A stretch of DNA of 20,487 bases from Deltaproteobacteria bacterium (GCA_016219145.1 JACRCG010000045.1:1-20487), one strand, 5' to 3'; positions 7,367-14,083 are shown, counted from the stretch's first letter. Notes: generated by a model not told the origin, from the sequence alone. Numbers and translations are program-made.

Positions 7367-7695
7367 TGAGCTTCCTTGGTCAGCTCCCGCCGCATTCTGG
7401 CGCGGGTTACCGACATACCCAGATAATAGCCGATAAATCCGGCCCCCAGCGCGGCCTGCAGGGCGAAGAGCAGCGAGCCGATCTCTCCGCTGGGCGGTTC
7501 CATCAGCGGCTTGATCCAGGGCTGGTATCCCGGAGCAATCCTGCCGATGATATCCTTGGCCTGATCATCAGCCCCTCTGAAAATCTCCACCGTCTTACCG
7601 TCCGGTCCCGGAGCCGGTTTCTGCACCATCCAGAGCGGGAGCGCCACCAACGCAACCACGGCGATTATCATCAACAGATTCTGATAGCGCTTCAT
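7360..7695 (-). CDS. cbiN: Cobalt ECF transporter accessory protein CbiN
   Basis: Small bitopic partner that helps load metal into CbiM. The 111-residue product has an N-terminal helix (about 7-24), a periplasmic loop with the family pattern FRGADDQAKDIIGRIAP, GYQPWIKPLMEPPSGEIGSL and a second helix (LLFALQAALGAGFIGYYLG). All are close to classical CbiN. The start (ATG 7695) overlaps the cbiM stop by 4 nt. Confidence 0.95.
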   Translation of the reverse strand: MKRYQNLLMIIAVVALVALPLWMVQKPAPGPDGKTVEIFRGADDQAKDIIGRIAPGYQPWIKPLMEPPSGEIGSLLFALQAALGAGFIGYYLGMSVTRARMRRELTKEAQC

Positions 7696-8369
7696 ACCTG
7701 AACCTCCCGGACGGTTACGACGTTCATTTCTTTCAATTCCTGAGGATTGAAGCGGGCCAGGGCGTTGAAGACGACAACCGTGAGCAGCCCCTCGCTGATG
7801 GCCAACGGAATCTGGGTTACGGCAAAAACCGCCGCAAACTTGGCAAAAGAAGCCGCAAAACCGCCCGCCGGATCAGGAAAGGCCAGCGCCAGCTGGGCCG
7901 AGGTGGTAACGTATGTCAACAGGTCGGCCAGAGAAGCGGCCAGGAAGACCGAGATGCCGAAAGAGAGTTTCATTGCTTTGGCGAGGCGGTAGATTGCGGT
8001 GGCAGCAAACGGCCCAACGATCGCCATGGAGAAGATATTGGCCCCCAGTGTGGTCAGGCCGCCGTGCGCCAGCAGAATCGCCTGGAACAGAAGCACTACC
8101 ATGCCGATGGGAGCCATGGCCGCCGGTCCGAACAATATCGCCCCCAGTCCGGTTCCGGTCGGGTGTGAACAGCTGCCGGTGACTGACGGCATCTTCAAGG
8201 CCGACAGAACGAAGGTAAAAGCGGCAGCAACCCCAAGCAGCATCCGCTGCTCCGGGTTTTCTTTTATTCTTCTGTTTATGGAATAGAGCCCGTAAGCAAC
8301 GAAAGGCGCTGAAGCGACGCTCCAGCCGATGGCATGCTTGACCGGCAGAAAACCTTCCATGATGTGCAT
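7692..8369 (-). CDS. cbiM: Cobalt ECF transporter substrate-specific component CbiM
   Basis: Membrane S component that captures cobalt. I chose ATG 8369, not the in-frame TTG at 8375, because the metal site of CbiM/NikM needs an N-terminal Met-His; the mature product then begins MHIMEGFLP. The second conserved histidine is His69 in SVTGSCSHPTGTG. 225 residues, about six to seven helices, normal. AAGGAG precedes the start. It lies 39 nt after the outer-membrane barrel gene and overlaps cbiN. The cobalamin riboswitches upstream support cobalt over nickel as the substrate. Confidence 0.94.
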   Translation of the reverse strand: MHIMEGFLPVKHAIGWSVASAPFVAYGLYSINRRIKENPEQRMLLGVAAAFTFVLSALKMPSVTGSCSHPTGTGLGAILFGPAAMAPIGMVVLLFQAILLAHGGLTTLGANIFSMAIVGPFAATAIYRLAKAMKLSFGISVFLAASLADLLTYVTTSAQLALAFPDPAGGFAASFAKFAAVFAVTQIPLAISEGLLTVVVFNALARFNPQELKEMNVVTVREVQV

Positions 8370-8408
8370 AATCAATTTCTCCTTATGTCTGTTGAACGTA
8401 GCAAGATG

Positions 8409-9203
8409 TCAGAATTTGAGGACCATACCATATCGCACAGACAGGTCGTCCTCCGGCTTGGTCAGGCCAAATTTGAACCCAGCGCTGACATCCAGGTACT
8501 CGTTAAATTCGTAGCGGGCACCTACCTGAGCATAGCCGGTCAGCTCGCTTGTCGTGTTATCCTGCGTTGTGGAAAGCCCAAACTCTGCAACTGTAGTCAA
8601 GCCTTTATAAACCCTGGCTTCGCCTGCAAGCGAACCGAACCAGAGATTGCTGTGGTTGCTGATTCTGGCCTGCTCAGTACGATAGTCGTGATGATCATAG
8701 CCAAGGTTGACATGCAGAGCATAGGTTCCATCGACAAATTCTCTGGAGGCAATCAGAGTGCCACCAAAACGCCAGCGGACCTCCGAAAGACCGTCGCCAT
8801 GATTTCCGGTAGGCAAGATAATGGAGGGCTTGACGACAAGCGAGATTCCTGCCGGTTCGGCAAACAGGTACTTTAGCTCAACGGTCATATCGCCAAATCC
8901 ATCGGCCTTGCCGGTCAGGCTGCCGTCTCCCGTGACACGGCTACTGAAAGTGTAGGGTAGCGCCAGAGATAGCCCAAGATTTCTGTACAATCCAGTCGTC
9001 AGCTTCGTCTCGCCATCAAATACGTCGCGTCGTACCGACACGCCGTTCACGCTCTCCCTGTCGTGGATATAGGAACTATTCAGTTCTATCTCCACCTTGC
9101 CCACATCCACAGTCCCCGCATCGTCGGCAATCAATGGTGGACCTGCATACGCTGTTGCCGCTGAGCACAACAGCAGTGATAATACTGCTATAAATCGATT
9201 CAT
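8409..9203 (-). CDS. Outer-membrane transporter-like beta-barrel (MetA/phenol-degradation family type)
   Basis: 264-residue exported barrel: signal peptide about 1-20 (cleavage after AYA), plug-free strands with the family opening GPPLIADDAGTVDVGKVEIELNSSY, PSIILPTG in the middle and a terminal aromatic strand ending VRYGMVLKF. It resembles the PF13557-type outer-membrane proteins often annotated only as transporter. It is the first gene behind the cobalamin riboswitch leader and precedes cbiM, so a role as outer-membrane entry for cobalt (or a cobalt chelate) is a reasonable inference, not shown. AGGGAGG lies 10 nt before ATG 9203. Confidence 0.8.
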   Translation of the reverse strand: MNRFIAVLSLLLCSAATAYAGPPLIADDAGTVDVGKVEIELNSSYIHDRESVNGVSVRRDVFDGETKLTTGLYRNLGLSLALPYTFSSRVTGDGSLTGKADGFGDMTVELKYLFAEPAGISLVVKPSIILPTGNHGDGLSEVRWRFGGTLIASREFVDGTYALHVNLGYDHHDYRTEQARISNHSNLWFGSLAGEARVYKGLTTVAEFGLSTTQDNTTSELTGYAQVGARYEFNEYLDVSAGFKFGLTKPEDDLSVRYGMVLKF

Positions 9204-9228
9204 TCCGCACTATCCTCCCTCGAAGTCT

Positions 9229-9378
9229 GGCCTGGATAGGTCTTCCGGCTCAGGGCCACCTACTTGCCCGCCTTCCCATTATGGTATTACTCCATACAGT
9301 GGCTTATTGTGGGCGTTCGTTCCCTTCACGGCTGCGGGGCAGCGGGAGAATTGCACTCCTCTTCCCTGGTTTCCGGCC
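9229..9378 (-). promoter_or_regulatory. Cobalamin riboswitch 1 (proximal)
   Basis: On the minus strand the order of conserved elements is that of the cobalamin aptamer: GGCCGGAAACC at the 5' end, the CGCTGCCCCGCAGCCGTGA core (9325-9343), GCCACTGT (about 9296-9303), TGGGAAGGCGGG (about 9267-9278) and the B12 box GAGCCGGAAGACCTATCC (9234-9251). The box departs from consensus at its end (TATCC for TGCC). Only about 25 nt separate the aptamer from the ATG of the barrel gene and no terminator lies between, so control is probably at translation initiation. Confidence 0.9.
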
Positions 9379-9525
9379 TTTGTGCTGAATGGCTTATTTG
9401 CCATCAGTCTTGTGCAGACATATCCTCTTGCGTCACCTCCCTTGTGCACAGGTTAAACAGCTGGCGGCAGCCATTCAGATTCTTGTTACGCAATAACTGG
9501 TAATAATCCGTAAGAGCAAAACAAA

Positions 9526-9562
9526 AAAAGTCCGCACCTGCAATCGCAGTATGCGGACTTTT
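9526..9562 (-). terminator. Intrinsic terminator between the two cobalamin riboswitches
   Basis: AAAAGTCCGCA (9526-9536) and TGCGGACTTTT (9552-9562) are perfectly complementary, and the loop holds a second stem CTGC/GCAG. On the minus strand the hairpin is followed by a run of seven T. It lies about 65 nt after the distal aptamer with no ORF between, so it is the probable expression platform of that riboswitch. Confidence 0.85.
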
Positions 9563-9587
9563 CGTATTCAAAGCCTGACAATGTTTT

Positions 9588-9620
9588 CACTCTCCCTTTA
9601 CCAGAGGGATGGTGTGAGTG
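9588..9620 (-). other. Hairpin between distal aptamer and terminator
   Basis: CACTC (9588-9592) and GAGTG (9616-9620) flank an inner CCCT/AGGG stem with an asymmetric internal loop. It could act as an intermediate stem in the switching of the leader, but I cannot draw an antiterminator that clearly excludes the terminator at 9526-9562. Confidence 0.35.
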
Positions 9621-9627
9621 GAAGAAT

Positions 9628-9790
9628 CATGGCAGGTCTTCTGGCTCGCGATTCCTCCTCCGGGCGCCTTCCCGGTCATTAAACCAGTGACGTAATTGCC
9701 CTTTGTCCTCGCTTACAGCGGCGGGTCCGCGGAGGAATGGCTCCATTTGGAGCGGCACCTCGCTTCCCTATCAAGCCCTTGCGGGCACCC
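9628..9790 (-). promoter_or_regulatory. Cobalamin riboswitch 2 (distal)
   Basis: Minus strand carries GGGTGCCCGCAAGGGCTTGA, GGGAAGCGAGGTGCCGCTCC, the CGGACCCGCCGCTGTAAGCG core (about 9711-9730), CGTCACTGG, CCGGGAAGGCGCCC and an exact-consensus B12 box GAGCCAGAAGACCTGCC (9631-9647). It lies upstream of riboswitch 1 in the same transcript direction and is followed by the intrinsic terminator, so it probably controls transcription of the whole cobalt operon in response to adenosylcobalamin or another cobalamin. Confidence 0.95.
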
Positions 9791-9801
9791 TGATTCGTTT
9801 A

Positions 9802-9814
9802 TTTGATTATCAAA
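9802..9814. promoter_or_regulatory. Palindrome at the presumed promoter of the cobalt operon leader
   Basis: TTTGATTATCAAA is a perfect 13-nt palindrome a few bases before the 5' end of riboswitch 2. On the minus strand it contains GATAAT, a possible -10 box at the right distance from the aptamer; I find no good -35 box. Either a core-promoter element or a regulator site. Confidence 0.35.
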
Positions 9815-9925
9815 AATACACAGTTTGGATATCACAAGCTGACTTTAAGAGTCAAGCGTGATCGTCGGCACAGACAATCCAGGCAGTGTCACAACGAGTA
9901 AGCCAACTACCAGTCACCCGGCATC

Positions 9926-10579
9926 TCATCTGCCTTCACTTGCAATGGTTATTTCCCCGTACCACGCCTCCGCACTCCCGCCGGTATTGTCGGTATCGGT
10001 CATTATGGCAATTGCTTCGGCCTCCGGTGGCTCTTCGCCAAACAAAAGGCGATAATCAGCGATCAGATCACGCTGCTCTGCCTGCCACTTCCCTGCCAGA
10101 CCGTTGCCCGTCTCGACTGCGATCATCATGGCATTGGCAGAGTATGCGTTGGGAACCGAGGCACCCTTGGCCAGCCTGTTTGCCCAAATGTAGTTGATCG
10201 CCCTTGTTTGCCAGAAAAATCGGCCGGGAAAAATAACATACACTCGTGCGGCATAGTCGTCACCCGACCTGGACATTTCATCACCGCCCTGGATTGTGTG
10301 GGAGATTTTCCAACTCCAACGCAGGTATCTGTATTTTAGCGGGCTGAAGCGAATTCTTTTGATCAATCCTGAGGCGGCGTTCGTACTGGTAGCCTTTATA
10401 ACCGTACTGCCTTCTTCCTGCACCAGACGGTATTCAGTTAACCCTTTGAAACTCCTGGACTCCCAACCAGCCAGACTTTCTGAGGAATCAAGACGACTGA
10501 CTGAAATCTCGTCCGCCATGACTACGGTATGCAGGGCGAGAATGAGTCCGAGAGTCGTTATGGCATGATGCCAGGGCAT
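9926..10579 (-). CDS. Exported DUF3047 protein
   Basis: 217-residue periplasmic protein of the DUF3047 family, function unknown. The start is ATG 10579: it gives a signal peptide (residues about 1-22, TLGLILALHTVVMADE), whereas the upstream in-frame extension is only antisense of the rhodanese gene. The conserved core is plain: YRYLRWSWKI, GDDYAARVYVIF, INYIWAN, NAYSANAMMIAVE, ERDLIADYRLLFGEEPPEA and IAIMTDTDNTG. It follows the rhodanese gene by 25 nt on the same strand, so the two are probably one operon. An imperfect hairpin lies after the stop (about 9831-9862). Confidence 0.85.
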   Translation of the reverse strand: MPWHHAITTLGLILALHTVVMADEISVSRLDSSESLAGWESRSFKGLTEYRLVQEEGSTVIKATSTNAASGLIKRIRFSPLKYRYLRWSWKISHTIQGGDEMSRSGDDYAARVYVIFPGRFFWQTRAINYIWANRLAKGASVPNAYSANAMMIAVETGNGLAGKWQAEQRDLIADYRLLFGEEPPEAEAIAIMTDTDNTGGSAEAWYGEITIASEGR

Positions 10580-10604
10580 GGCAGCTAACCTTGATTTGAC
10601 AGTA

Positions 10605-11690
10605 TTATTTCGCGACAGGAAGTTTTTCCGCCTGCCAGTCGGCAAAAAGCATCTGGGCGATATTCGGATAGGCCAGTTTCTGCAGTTTGCGATACGCATT
10701 GTAACTGCGGCCGCCTGAATTACAGTAGACGACAATCTGCTTGCCCTTGTCCAGCACACCCGACCCGGCAGCAAAGGTTTCAAGCGGAATATTGATCGCT
10801 CCCGGCACGTGCCCTTCAGCATACTCCCTGGCATCCCGCGCATCCACAACGGTCAGGGTTGACGGGGCATTATCCAGCAGCGCCTTGACAACAACCGGCT
10901 TGATCATACTGGCCTTCACGGTTTTATCATAATCCGCGCCGCTGTAAAACGGATATCCCTTCTCCTCCCAGACCGGCATCCCTTCGGCGTAGATCGAGAT
11001 ATCCGTATAACCCAGCGAGCGGGCAATCAAAGCCGACTTGGCGCTTTTTCCGCACTTGACGCCGTTGCAGTAGAACACCAGTCGCGCATCTTTAGCGGCA
11101 GCAAGAGTTGAGGAGTCTTTCTCAAGAACATTCAGGGGGATGCTGATCGCCGAGTGGATATGCGCTTCCTGATACTCCTGCGCTGTACGGGCATCAATCA
11201 GAATCGTCTCCCCTTTTTTCTCCTCCAGCAAGCTTTTTAGCTGCTCACTGGTTATAATCTGAAAACCCTCTTTGGTTGTTTGCACCGTCAACTCTTTATA
11301 CGGCCACCCCTGCATGCCATCTTTAAGGATGAGAAGACGCTTTTCACTAATACCCTTCTCTTTGAGGTAATCATATGTGTTTTGTGCCCCGCCACCACCA
11401 CGAGGACATATTACAACGATATCGTTTTGAGTTGCCGCCAGTATAGGCAGAACGGCATCAAGCTTCTGTTTGTCACCTGCCGTTTTGACCGGATAGGCGT
11501 TGGTCTCCAGTGAGCCTTTGAAGTGCTTCTTCTGGAACTCAGAAGGCACCTGAATATCTACGATAGCAACATCCCTCCCATATTCCAGCCACTGCTTGAA
11601 CTGGCCCGGTTCGACGTAATTGTAACCGTCTGCCATTGATACAGCTGCACAACCCAGTAGCATCGCTACCACCGCCAAAATTCGTTTCAT
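10605..11690 (-). CDS. Exported protein with three rhodanese domains
   Basis: 361-residue periplasmic sulfurtransferase-like protein. After a signal peptide (1-20, cleavage SMA-DG) come three rhodanese modules: about 25-135, with a Cys95 loop CPRGGGGA; about 145-250, with Cys208 in CNGVKCGKS; and about 260-358, with Cys323 in CNSGGRS. All three keep an active-site-type cysteine; the second and third have the usual DARxxxEYxxxHIPGAxxIP entry pattern, while the first is more divergent. Rhodaneses move sulfane sulfur or bind oxyanions; the substrate here is unknown. AAGGAAACTGAA precedes ATG 11690. Downstream partner is DUF3047. Confidence 0.9.
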   Translation of the reverse strand: MKRILAVVAMLLGCAAVSMADGYNYVEPGQFKQWLEYGRDVAIVDIQVPSEFQKKHFKGSLETNAYPVKTAGDKQKLDAVLPILAATQNDIVVICPRGGGGAQNTYDYLKEKGISEKRLLILKDGMQGWPYKELTVQTTKEGFQIITSEQLKSLLEEKKGETILIDARTAQEYQEAHIHSAISIPLNVLEKDSSTLAAAKDARLVFYCNGVKCGKSAKSALIARSLGYTDISIYAEGMPVWEEKGYPFYSGADYDKTVKASMIKPVVVKALLDNAPSTLTVVDARDAREYAEGHVPGAINIPLETFAAGSGVLDKGKQIVVYCNSGGRSYNAYRKLQKLAYPNIAQMLFADWQAEKLPVAK

Positions 11691-11763
11691 TTCAGTTTCC
11701 TTTTCTGGAGACAGCTCCCAATCATGTGGTTAGATCGTCCAATTGAAATTTATTACAAGTCGC

Positions 11764-11792
11764 AGTATGGGAGCCGTCCCGGTATTAGTCAA
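11764..11792 (-). promoter_or_regulatory. Candidate promoter of the rhodanese-DUF3047 operon
   Basis: On the minus strand TTGACT (complement of 11787-11792) and CATACT (complement of 11764-11769) are 17 nt apart. This gives a leader of roughly 65-70 nt before ATG 11690. The -10 box is only a fair match. Confidence 0.45.
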
Positions 11793-11871
11793 ATTTGTAG
11801 TTTCGATCAACAGGCTGAATTCAATCGTTTTTTTGGATAGCAAAAACCAGATGGCGAGGTTTCTCATGTCA

Positions 11872-11907
11872 CAAAAAAAGGGAGGTCTCTGAAAAGACCC
11901 CCCTTTG
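11872..11907 (-). terminator. Intrinsic terminator of the solitary cbiM gene
   Basis: Minus strand reads AAAGGGGGGTCT, a TTTCAG loop, then AGACCTCCCTTT with one or two unpaired bases, followed by a run of T. It lies 31 nt after the cbiM2 stop and separates that gene from the rhodanese operon. Confidence 0.8.
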
Positions 11908-11938
11908 TATTCTGGACAGCATAAACGAAAGTTACATA

Positions 11939-13009
11939 TCAGACGGTCTGCGCTCTCCGTTTGAGTATGAAGCCGATCAGGAATGATATCGTCAAGGTAA
12001 GCGCCCCGCCAACCAGGCCGGAAACGCTGGCGCCGAGTTTGCTCCGATCGGCCTTCCCCACCTCCGGTTTTTGCTCCTGACTCACGGCATTTGAAGCATT
12101 TGCTTCAGCCGGTTTGGCCTCGGCTGGTATTTTAAACGAATAATCCGGAAGGAAAGAGAGCTTTTTCTGCATGGTCGCAATTGTTCCGTGTATCCAGTCT
12201 TCCGGGACCTTAAGTTCTTTCTGCCCGGTTACCCTGGTGATCGACCATTCCAGGCCGTCGGGGCGTTCCGAGGCAAACCAGGACAGCATCCCGCCCATCA
12301 GGACCGCTACAGCCAGAAACGCAAGCGCTATATTACGAATTGCATGGCTGCCTATGGAACGGTCTGTCACGGTGCTTTGCAGGATTTCAGGCCTGGCTCT
12401 GCAGATAAAAGTTATCACCGCAGCGGTCACCAGTCCCTCAACGATACCGATTGCCAGATGAATCGGCTGCATGATGGCTGCGAAGGTGTAAAAAGGGAGC
12501 GCTGAAATTCCGGAACATACCGTTTCAAGAACGACTCCGAAGGCTCCCAACTGTAAGGCGATAACCGCAGCCGCCAAGGATGCAACCGATATTTTCGCAT
12601 AGTCTGGATTTTTGCCGACGATCTTTTTGTAAATCAGCGGGTATGCGATAAAGGCCGGGAAAAAACCGAGGTTGAAGATATTGCAGCCCAGCGCCAGCAG
12701 GCCGCCATCGGCAAAAAAAAGCGCCTGGACCACCAGAACCGATGCGATGGTCAGAAAAGCGGCATGCGGGCCAAGCAGAATGGATAGCATCAATCCCCCG
12801 CCCAGATGCCCGCTGGAGCCGGTGAGCGGAATTGTGAAATTGATCATCTGCGCCGCAAAGATAAAAGCGCCCAGAACCCCCATCAGCGGGATCTTGCGAT
12901 CATCCAGCTCTGCCTGGACTTTTCCGGAGCAGCAGGCTATGGCAGCGCCTGAAACGGCCCACATTGTTGCGCCGACAGCTGGTGATAATAATGCGTCTGC
13001 CATATGCAT
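11939..13009 (-). CDS. cbiM: CbiM-type metal S component with C-terminal PDGLE (CbiN-like) domain
   Basis: 356-residue membrane protein for Co2+ or Ni2+ uptake. It starts MHMADALLSP, keeping the N-terminal Met-His metal motif, and has the second ligand His68 in PLTGSSGHLGGG. After the CbiM part (about 1-215) come another helix (about 228-243), a periplasmic SERPDGLEWSITRVTG loop that is the PDGLE/CbiN-like signature, a charged low-complexity Ala/Glu/Lys-rich segment (about 300-328) and a final helix with a basic tail. No cbiQ or cbiO gene adjoins it. It has its own promoter and terminator and no riboswitch in its short leader. It may borrow CbiQO from 5766-7366 or transport slowly by itself. 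Confidence 0.9.
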   Translation of the reverse strand: MHMADALLSPAVGATMWAVSGAAIACCSGKVQAELDDRKIPLMGVLGAFIFAAQMINFTIPLTGSSGHLGGGLMLSILLGPHAAFLTIASVLVVQALFFADGGLLALGCNIFNLGFFPAFIAYPLIYKKIVGKNPDYAKISVASLAAAVIALQLGAFGVVLETVCSGISALPFYTFAAIMQPIHLAIGIVEGLVTAAVITFICRARPEILQSTVTDRSIGSHAIRNIALAFLAVAVLMGGMLSWFASERPDGLEWSITRVTGQKELKVPEDWIHGTIATMQKKLSFLPDYSFKIPAEAKPAEANASNAVSQEQKPEVGKADRSKLGASVSGLVGGALTLTISFLIGFILKRRAQTV

Positions 13010-13058
13010 GGTAAAGCCTCTACGATATAGACACGTTTTTTATTTTCGTCACACCTCG

Positions 13059-13087
13059 TAAATATAATAATCATTTTTTAGTGTCAA
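13059..13087 (-). promoter_or_regulatory. Sigma-70 promoter of the solitary cbiM gene
   Basis: Minus strand TTGACA (complement of 13082-13087) and TATTTA (complement of 13059-13064) are 17 nt apart; TATATT with 15-nt spacing is an alternative -10. The leader to ATG 13009 is only about 45 nt, too short for a cobalamin aptamer. Confidence 0.7.
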
Positions 13088-13158
13088 GGGCTTAAATGTG
13101 CCGCGCAAGAACAATTACTATTCAGGCAAATCGGTATTGCCTCAGAATATTTTAGCTC

Positions 13159-13187
13159 TTGCCACCAAGTATTTTTCCCGCTATAGT
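13159..13187 (+). promoter_or_regulatory. Sigma-70 promoter of Moco-type riboswitch 1 and the MoaE-like gene
   Basis: TTGCCA (13159-13164), 17-nt spacer, TATAGT (13182-13187). Transcription would begin near 13194, about 10-15 nt before the first conserved bases of the aptamer. Confidence 0.75.
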
Positions 13188-13194
13188 GCCGCCA

Positions 13195-13335
13195 CATTTT
13201 GCCAATCTCCGAGTCGTACCAGCCTAAAAGGGAAAAATCCTCACGGCCTGCGACCTGTGGGTGTCGCCGGAAACGGCGCCGCCCTCCTTTTGAAAAGGGG
13301 ATCATGTGCCTGACGTACCACCCAAAATGGTTCGT
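13195..13335 (+). promoter_or_regulatory. Molybdenum/tungsten cofactor (Moco/Tuco-type) riboswitch 1
   Basis: Recognised from the Moco RNA motif: CTCCGAGTCG (13207-13216), GCCTAAAAG (13222-13230), AAAAATCCTCACGGCC, GGGTGTCGCCGGAAACGGCG (13259-13278) and GTGCCTGACGTACCACC (about 13306-13322). Genes downstream (MoaE homologue, then a tungstate-type transporter behind the second copy) agree. The hairpin CCTTTTGAAAAGG near 13287-13299 includes GAAAAGGGG (13292-13300), which is complementary to the 5' arm of the terminator and so can act as antiterminator. I cannot say from sequence alone whether the Mo or the W cofactor is preferred. Confidence 0.85.
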
Positions 13336-13339
13336 ACTC

Positions 13340-13377
13340 GCCCCTTTTCTATTGAGAGAAGGGGCTTTTTGTTTTTT
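13340..13377 (+). terminator. Terminator of riboswitch 1 expression platform
   Basis: GCCCCTTTTCT (13340-13350) pairs with AGAGAAGGGGC (13355-13365) through an ATTG loop, followed by TTTTTGTTTTTT. It ends 25 nt before the MoaE-like ATG. Its 5' arm CCCCTTTTC (13341-13349) is the exact complement of GAAAAGGGG inside the aptamer. Confidence 0.9.
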
Positions 13378-13401
13378 AAACCACAAGAAGGAGTGTAAAT
13401 C

Positions 13402-13791
13402 ATGGTCAGACTTGTTGAAGATCAAATAGATCCTGTCGCGGTATATAACTCCATTTGCGCGGCGTTCTCCGGTTCGGTAGTGTTTCATTACGCTGTTGTC
13501 AAAAAACTGGCCGGTTCCGGGAAATCGACAACCGCTATTGAGTACAGAGCCCAAGAGGATTCAATTCTGGAGCTGGAGGACATTGCCAGGGATCTTGAAA
13601 GCCGCTGGAGTCTGGAGGACGTTTTATTGATCCGGCGTACCGGCTGCCTGGCTGTCGGTGAAACCATCTCTCTGGTAGCTGCCAGCTCTCCCAACAGCGA
13701 GGATGCCTTCGAGGCATGCAAATCCGGAGTCAGCCGTTTAAAAAAAATATCCACCATACACAAAATAGAGAAGTTTTCATCTGGCATCTAA
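13402..13791 (+). CDS. moaE: Divergent MoaE (molybdopterin synthase large subunit) homologue
   Basis: MoaE with MoaD inserts the dithiolene sulfurs into precursor Z to make molybdopterin. The 129-residue frame follows MoaE closely: GSVVFHYAVV in place of the GAVVTFTGKVRN strand, AIEYRAQEDSILELEDIARDLESRW, LIRRTGCLAVGETISLVAASSP and DAFEACKSGVSRLKK. By my alignment to E. coli MoaE the two lysines (Lys119, Lys126) are kept as Lys114 and Lys121, but the His103-Arg104 pair is Asn-Ser and Arg39 is Lys. It is also shorter at the C-terminus (150 in E. coli). It may be a specialised paralogue. AAGAAGGAG precedes ATG 13402; expression is gated by riboswitch 1. Confidence 0.75.
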   Translation: MVRLVEDQIDPVAVYNSICAAFSGSVVFHYAVVKKLAGSGKSTTAIEYRAQEDSILELEDIARDLESRWSLEDVLLIRRTGCLAVGETISLVAASSPNSEDAFEACKSGVSRLKKISTIHKIEKFSSGI

Positions 13792-13911
13792 TCTTGTTTT
13801 TCATGCCAAGATAAGCAATCAATATTATGCTATTCAATTTCAATTGGGTGGACCACAGGAATCCAGCCAGATAACAACACAACTAGAAACATATTATCAC
13901 TACAAATATGT

Positions 13912-14047
13912 TGCCACTCTCCGAGTCGTATTAGCCTAAAAGGAAAAAATCCTCACGGCCTACGACCTGCGGGTGCCGCCGGAAACAGCGTCGCCCTCCT
14001 TTGAAAAGGGGAACTTGTGCTTGACGTGCCGCTGCCGGTGGTTCGTT
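13912..14047 (+). promoter_or_regulatory. Molybdenum/tungsten cofactor (Moco/Tuco-type) riboswitch 2
   Basis: Near-duplicate of riboswitch 1: CTCCGAGTCGTA (13918-13929), AGCCTAAAAGG, AAAAATCCTCACGGCCT, CGACCTGCGGGTGCCGCC, GGAAACAGCGTCGCCCTCC and TTGACGTGCCGCTGCCGGTGG (split here as 14021-14041). It precedes the porin and tup genes. GAAAAGGGG (14003-14011) is complementary to the terminator 5' arm at 14052-14060, so the same antitermination scheme is present. No strong promoter is evident just upstream; it may depend on read-through from the MoaE-like gene or on a weak AT-rich promoter near 13890-13906. Confidence 0.85.
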
Positions 14048-14049
14048 CG

Positions 14050-14083
14050 CGCCCCTTTTCTGCCGAGAGAAGGGGCGTTTTTT
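14050..14083 (+). terminator. Terminator of riboswitch 2 expression platform
   Basis: CGCCCCTTTTCT (14050-14061) pairs with AGAGAAGGGGCG (14066-14077) through a GCCG loop and is followed by six T. It closes off the porin and tungstate genes unless the GAAAAGGGG antiterminator forms. Confidence 0.9.

Noticed and set aside
9410..9445. Tiny upstream ORF in the cobalt operon leader (minus strand, MSAQD)
   Set aside because: Five codons with a poorly spaced GAGG; too weak to claim a leader peptide beside a good riboswitch.
10580..10849. N-terminal extension of the DUF3047 frame
   Set aside because: It is antisense-frame overlap of the rhodanese gene end; the signal peptide and ribosome site point to ATG 10579.
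11691..11870. Possible cyclic-di-GMP (GEMM) riboswitch before the rhodanese gene
   Set aside because: The conserved GEMM core sequences are absent; only a plain promoter-like pair is seen.
13084..13554. Minus frame of 156 codons across riboswitch 1
   Set aside because: It covers the aptamer, the terminator and the MoaE-like gene in antisense and has no family features.
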